64,000 nt of DNA, taken from the IMG/VR virus record IMGVR_UViG_3300037042_006844, positions 239,565 through 303,564 of that record. One strand, 5' to 3'. A program made the translations under genes and the position numbers. Below are positions 60,358 through 64,000 of the stretch, one piece after another. The notes under the pieces were generated by a model. That model ran no database searches and was not told the origin of the DNA. It saw only the letters and a program-made list of their open reading frames with translations. Numbering within the stretch: the stretch's first letter is position 1; the number at the start of each line of letters is the position of its first letter. This stretch comes from a virus.

Positions 60358-60594
60358 TTAGAAGGGTCTATCAATTTTCCCGGAACGAGACTGCTGTGAA
60401 GATTGCTGTTTTGACTGCTCAGATTCCCTGTCTTTGGCTTCTATGAGCTTTTTATAGTAGAAATTGCGGAGATATATGGGTAATTCATATACCTCCGATG
60501 GAAAGAATCCGCCATTGCCATAATAGCAAAGGTCGAATATTACTTGCTGAATGTAGAGTCTATACTCCGGCGTCAGGCCAAAAAAATGTGACCG
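60358..60594 (-). CDS. Frameshift-dependent downstream ORF between gp26-like gene and tape measure
   Basis: An open frame without any ATG: after a run of seven T (60580-60586, minus strand) it reads GLTPEYRLYIQQVIFDLCYY, then GNGGFFPSEVYELPIYLRNF and YYKKLIEAKDRESEQSKQQS, stopping at 60358-60360 (73 residues from Gly). It overlaps the 3' end of the gp26-like gene in the +1 frame relative to it. The T7 slippery run and the position directly before the tape measure gene match the tail-assembly-chaperone frameshift arrangement of many tailed phages (a +1 or -2 shift would be needed here). A non-AUG start (CTG at 60576) is the alternative. Confidence 0.65.
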   Translation of the reverse strand, partial: RSHFFGLTPEYRLYIQQVIFDLCYYGNGGFFPSEVYELPIYLRNFYYKKLIEAKDRESEQSKQQSSQQSRSGKIDRPF

Positions 60595-61366
60595 TCATAG
60601 GAACGGCTCCCCTTTCTTCAGCACCGCATTCAGAGCATGTGAACGGAAATTCCGTGTTGATGTCTGGCGTAATTGAACGAGCATACTGCCTAAATGCCAG
60701 ACTGTCGCGACTTGGCATGGTGTCAATAAACTGTTTGACTTGAGCAGGATCACTGTCACCATTAACTTCAACAATCATCTTTTTGAGACGAGTTGTAACT
60801 TCGGTGGATGATGCTTTGTTGATCTTGGTCAACGTCACCATTTCTTTTTCAATAGCTTTCTCATCACCGTCTGTCAATAGCTTGAATTTGACGGTGACTT
60901 TGCTTACTGGCAGTGCGTATTCAAAAAGATTTTCTCCGGGCTGATATAGGCTCATATCCAGCTCTTTTTCTTTGAGTTGCGACAAATCGATTGTGACTTT
61001 TGTTTTGGCAGCGCACTTGGGGCAAGCAATCTCAACTGGACCGTAATTATCTCCGTATGCCAAACGACGCACAGCAAAAATAACAGCGTTTTTGTCACCA
61101 ATCAACATATCACTGAGCTTGATACTTTTATCAACCACCAATGATTCCACCAATTTGTCGATGGCAAGACCTTTTTGAAGCAAATTTCTGCTGCTGAGAA
61201 TATCTTCTTCCTTGGCAGTCATGAGTTTCAACTCAATCCGTCCACTGCTGAGTGGATTGTCGGCAGAATATGAAACCCCTTGGCTGGGAAGATCAATAAC
61301 TTCGGTTGGAAATGTGGATGCCTTTGGTGCGGCACTACTACGCTGTAAAATAATTTGATCGCTCAT
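60560..61366 (-). CDS. T4 gp26-like baseplate hub / tail assembly protein
   Basis: 268 aa. TFPTEVIDLPSQGVSYSADN, then SGRIELKLMTAKEEDILSSR are the hallmark of the T4 gp26 baseplate-protein family. Two CxxC pairs (ACPKCAAK at ~112-119 and TCSECGAE near 252) probably bind zinc. The C-terminus FFWPDAGV is encoded across a run of seven T, where a frameshift would extend it by 73 residues. In T4, gp26 acts in assembly of the central hub. Located immediately upstream of the tape measure gene. Confidence 0.82.
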   Translation of the reverse strand: MSDQIILQRSSAAPKASTFPTEVIDLPSQGVSYSADNPLSSGRIELKLMTAKEEDILSSRNLLQKGLAIDKLVESLVVDKSIKLSDMLIGDKNAVIFAVRRLAYGDNYGPVEIACPKCAAKTKVTIDLSQLKEKELDMSLYQPGENLFEYALPVSKVTVKFKLLTDGDEKAIEKEMVTLTKINKASSTEVTTRLKKMIVEVNGDSDPAQVKQFIDTMPSRDSLAFRQYARSITPDINTEFPFTCSECGAEERGAVPMTVTFFWPDAGV

Positions 61367-61415
61367 AACTTGCTATATAACAATACATATGCTCATATCC
61401 AAATTCTTGGTTATT

Positions 61416-62210
61416 TTATTTAGGTGCATTTTTCTTGGTGGCATCTTGAGCAGTCTTTGTCAAGATAGTAGCACGTTGATTAATTTTGTCAAGTGCCGTC
61501 TTAAAATCCTTTTCTGGACCCACCAATGCACTCATAAACGAGTCTTGCTCCTCTTGAATGAGCTTGATAATGATTGCTTTCAATTTTGATTTTTTTGATT
61601 CGTCCATATCTGATTTTCTCTTGGTTAAAATTTTGTAGATACTTTTTACAACCCCGGTTTTTACACCTGGATAGTTGGTCTGAAATGATTCATAGTCTCC
61701 ATTTGCCAAATCTTGTCGTAGTGTGCTGGCACTGATGCTTTGACCGTTTTTGCTGTCTTTTCTACCAGCGTAATTACTTGGAGCATCGTCGGTCATTTCC
61801 GCAGAATGAATCCCAGGAGGTGCTGTCAGACCATCTTTGGTTGCTTTGGTTTTGTAGCGTTCAACCGATGCTGCAAAAATCTTGCTGCGTTTTGCATCTT
61901 CTGGACTTTTGGCACTGGCACCCAATGCAATGGTGTCGGTGCTGTCTTTTGGAAGATTGAATACATAGCCAAATGCTGCATTCATGGGACTATCGTCGTT
62001 AACAGGAACAACTTTGATTTTTGGATTGATTGGAAGTAGATTCCATATGGCAATGCTTTGTTGGCGATTGATTCCATCACGCTCGCTTGGACCCACCATA
62101 ACAATCACTTTATCAACATCGGAGCGACTGGCAAATTTGTTCGCCAACCCCAAATGTCCCATGTGCGGCGGCTTGAATCCTCCTGGTAATAGCACTGTTA
62201 CTTTACTCAT
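61416..62210 (-). CDS. Cytidylyltransferase-like (HIGH-motif nucleotidyltransferase)
   Basis: 264 aa. The N-terminus VTVLLPGGFKPPHMGHLGLA (~4-23) contains the H-x-G-H signature of the nucleotidyltransferase superfamily (NMN adenylyltransferase, CTP:phosphocholine cytidylyltransferase). VIVMVGPSERDGINRQQSIA and SISASTLRQDLANGD (cf. ISxTxxR near the C-terminal end of the domain) complete the fold. The last ~70 residues are a helical extension. Such genes are often found in T4-like phages near structural genes; the substrate is unknown (NAD, lipid-head or sugar activation). Preceded by CTATTTAT (62219-62226). Confidence 0.82.
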   Translation of the reverse strand: MSKVTVLLPGGFKPPHMGHLGLANKFASRSDVDKVIVMVGPSERDGINRQQSIAIWNLLPINPKIKVVPVNDDSPMNAAFGYVFNLPKDSTDTIALGASAKSPEDAKRSKIFAASVERYKTKATKDGLTAPPGIHSAEMTDDAPSNYAGRKDSKNGQSISASTLRQDLANGDYESFQTNYPGVKTGVVKSIYKILTKRKSDMDESKKSKLKAIIIKLIQEEQDSFMSALVGPEKDFKTALDKINQRATILTKTAQDATKKNAPK

Positions 62211-62218
62211 ATCTAATA

Positions 62219-62226
62219 ATAAATAG
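62219..62226 (-). promoter_or_regulatory. CTATTTAT motif upstream of the nucleotidyltransferase gene
   Basis: Coding-sense CTATTTATTATTAG then ATATG; the 8-mer ends 8 nt before the ATG at 62210. Confidence 0.35.
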
Positions 62227-62239
62227 CGATAAACAAAAA

Positions 62240-62265
62240 AACCTCTGCATTTTTGTGCAGAGGTT
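62240..62265. terminator. Terminator after the HNH endonuclease gene
   Basis: A 10-bp perfect stem AACCTCTGCA/TGCAGAGGTT with a 6-nt loop, followed on the minus strand by TTTTTTG. Confidence 0.8.
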
Positions 62266-62286
62266 GAAAGGTATAAAAGGTTTACC

Positions 62287-63147
62287 CTAGAAATTCAAAC
62301 TCGGATGCAATTTGTTGTGACAAACTCTGCATAGAGTGATACCAGACACAGCGGCGTTAACATGGTATGCTATGATTTTATCTGTAATATGCTGCTTCGT
62401 TTCGTAATTTTCTATGTGCTCATAGTCTTCCAGCGTCATTACTCTTTTAATAATTTCACTGAATGTTTCTCTATCATGGTGGACATGCAAATCGTCCGAT
62501 GATCCACAATTTTTGCATTTGAACCCATCTCTTTGCAGTATTGGTCGTTTCCATTGCTCATATAACCGTCGATCATTTCTTGCCACATTTTGTATTGTAG
62601 ATACGCCACCTTTCCACTGCGACGACATTTCTTTGTATAACGTTGGAATAGTTCCATCATTTCTATGTTTGGCCATTCGTTCACTGCGTCGTTTTAATTC
62701 GTCTGGGTTTGAATTGATTGATAATTTTGTGCTTTCTGCTAATTTTTTTACTCGCTCATCTGTATCAATAGATAAGCCATAGCACCATCCGCGTCTCTCT
62801 CCACTCGCATATTGTTTACGTCTTGTTTCTGCCGATTTGGTTTGTGCTTGTTTGTTATGACCCCAATTATTGATTACTCTGTTGTTGTGCCCATTTATAT
62901 ATGGATTGAACTTGCCGTGACCTTTATTTTTGCCGTGCCATTTTGTTGGCTGACCACAGCCACACGCACATACTGGATGAACACCATCCAACAAATAATC
63001 TATACACGTTTGCGACGAGTGAATTGTGTGTGTTTTGCTGCAATGCTTTCGCAGCGATTCATATTTTTCAAATTTGACACCACATTGTTTACATATATAG
63101 TTACTTAATATATTGAAAATTTTCAATATGTAAAGTTTTTTGAACAC
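62287..63147 (-). CDS. HNH homing endonuclease; natural start uncertain
   Basis: 286 aa if a GTG at 63147 is used. N-terminal C2H2-like finger YICKQCGVKFEKYESLRKHC, a second cysteine cluster HPVCACGCGQPTKWHGKNKG, basic middle region, and a C-terminal HNH nuclease: GFKCKNCGSSDDLHVHHDRE then ITLCRVCHNKLHPSLNF. The first ~14 residues are encoded by the 3' end of the neighbouring TnpB gene in another frame and there is no ATG before the finger, so a transposon insertion may have replaced the original start. Free-standing phage HNH genes of this kind home into neighbouring genes. Confidence 0.85.
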   Translation of the reverse strand: MFKKLYILKIFNILSNYICKQCGVKFEKYESLRKHCSKTHTIHSSQTCIDYLLDGVHPVCACGCGQPTKWHGKNKGHGKFNPYINGHNNRVINNWGHNKQAQTKSAETRRKQYASGERRGWCYGLSIDTDERVKKLAESTKLSINSNPDELKRRSERMAKHRNDGTIPTLYKEMSSQWKGGVSTIQNVARNDRRLYEQWKRPILQRDGFKCKNCGSSDDLHVHHDRETFSEIIKRVMTLEDYEHIENYETKQHITDKIIAYHVNAAVSGITLCRVCHNKLHPSLNF

Positions 63148-64000
63148 TAGGAACTATAGGTTCCTTGCTCACAACATTCCAATAGAAACCGTTTCTATTT
63201 TTCTGCTGCAATCGTTCCTGTTTCGTTATTGAAACAAGATTGAGACTTAAGTTAATTGAAGCATTCAAATCCGCATCACATGCATTCGCACATTTATCAC
63301 ACTTGAACTGCTTTCGCTTACGATTAAGCTTCCGAGTCCAACCACATTGTGAGCATCTTTGACTTGTGTATGTCGGATTCAACTTGTATACAAGGACACC
63401 TTGCATTTCAAGTTTTTGATCCAACACATCAAATAGTTCACTATAATTCCAATGCTTCATGCGGCGAGAAGTATTGGTAAATTTTCTTAGGTGTCGTATG
63501 TTTTCTCTGTTTACAATTTTAACACCATCCAAATTAAGCGTATTAACAATATAACGAAGATAGTTGCTTCTATGCGCAACAGTCTTATTGAAGTTTTTGC
63601 TATTCTTCTTTTTTCGGGCAAGTTTGTTGCAAATAGAAGCGTAGGTATGGTTATGTGGGCACTTATCTAATAATTGACCATCACTACAACTCAAAGTTGT
63701 TGTCTGTCCAATATCAATTCCAAGTGTTTTTCCTTCATTTTTTAATTCTACATCAACCAAATCAAACATAAATGTGATGTTATGTTTGGAAAGTCTAATT
63801 CCTTTTTTTAATGTTCCACTTTGCAACATTTTATTGAAATGTTTGTGTTTCTTAAATGGAATTTGTAACTTCAATTTATTACCTAAACTGCTTAGTGTCA
63901 ACCAACCATCAAAACTTGTTTTTTGATCTAAATCAATCTTAACAAATCTTTCATCCAATTCACATTCAATGTTTTCAATGTTCGGTTTGGATTGTTTAGT
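63101..64000 (-). CDS. tnpB: TnpB RNA-guided nuclease (type 3), partial at window edge
   Basis: The frame is open to the window end (300 codons visible); the N-terminus lies beyond. RuvC residues: TLGIDIGQTTTLSCSDG (Asp), VKIVNRENIRHLRKF (Glu), ANACDADLNASINLSLN (Asp). The zinc ribbon is intact: YTSQRCSQCGWTRKLNR, FKCDKCANAC. It differs from both other TnpB types in the window. A hairpin AGGAAC/GTTCCT (63149-63165) lies within its 3' end and probably marks the right end. Overlaps the HNH gene by 47 bp. Confidence 0.88.
   Translation of the reverse strand, partial: TKQSKPNIENIECELDERFVKIDLDQKTSFDGWLTLSSLGNKLKLQIPFKKHKHFNKMLQSGTLKKGIRLSKHNITFMFDLVDVELKNEGKTLGIDIGQTTTLSCSDGQLLDKCPHNHTYASICNKLARKKKNSKNFNKTVAHRSNYLRYIVNTLNLDGVKIVNRENIRHLRKFTNTSRRMKHWNYSELFDVLDQKLEMQGVLVYKLNPTYTSQRCSQCGWTRKLNRKRKQFKCDKCANACDADLNASINLSLNLVSITKQERLQQKNRNGFYWNVVSKEPIVPSVQKTLHIENFQYIK

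Overview
The window is part of a large tailed dsDNA phage of the T4-like (contractile-tail) superfamily. The minus strand carries a recognisable T4-type replication core: family B DNA polymerase (gp43-like), sliding clamp (gp45), both clamp-loader subunits (gp44 and gp62), DnaB-type helicase (gp41), RNase H/FEN exonuclease (rnh), UvsX recombinase and gp32 SSB. It also carries a T4-like baseplate/tail block. The host cannot be named. Early genes have canonical sigma70-type promoters (several with 16-18 bp spacers and near-consensus boxes), almost no Shine-Dalgarno sequences, and AT-rich 'AAATATG' starts. There are no photosynthesis genes and I saw no tRNA genes or CRISPR arrays.

Layout: 1-8.5 kb (minus) holds a glycosyltransferase cut by the window edge, clamp loader, clamp, a small gene, a miniature transposon and DNA polymerase, then two small genes. 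8.5-26.8 kb (mostly plus) is a long, tightly overlapping cluster of about a dozen glycosyltransferases, several SAM methyltransferases, a short UDP-sugar dehydrogenase, dUTPase and a RecB/Cas4-like nuclease. It is interrupted by a homing endonuclease and a complete TnpB transposon. 26.8-37.9 kb (mostly minus) holds dNMP kinase, gp62, UvdE, two TnpB transposons, and a MoxR/CobS-like ATPase with a VWA/CobT-like partner. 37.9-47.4 kb (minus) holds a B12-dependent ribonucleotide reductase broken into three genes by two split inteins, then helicase, rnh, UvsX and SSB. 47.5-62.2 kb (minus) holds an unknown 661-aa protein, a family-A-polymerase-like protein and baseplate/tape-measure genes. 62.3-64 kb holds an HNH endonuclease and a third kind of TnpB gene cut by the window edge.

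The window is heavily colonised by mobile DNA, and this gives the most interesting biology. (1) nrdJ is a fractured gene. Intein 1 sits exactly at the predicted thiyl-radical cysteine and is split by a free-standing PD-(D/E)XK endonuclease gene; intein 2 is split at TVKPSG/TLSLLGG. (2) A Vsr-like homing endonuclease sits between two diverged copies of the rnh 5' end. The downstream copy meets the rest of rnh through a 5-nt out-of-frame insertion starting with a stop codon, so rnh is either broken or read by a translational hop. (3) Three related IS605/TnpB-type elements (at 4447, 27436 and 30975) are each inserted immediately next to the start codon of an opposite-strand gene, after TTCAT, the reverse complement of ATGAA. 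Removing each element in silico restores a compact phage operon or promoter. Each element appears to supply an outward promoter to the gene it displaced. (4) A fourth element (18297-19560) has an empty site that can be reconstructed to the base.
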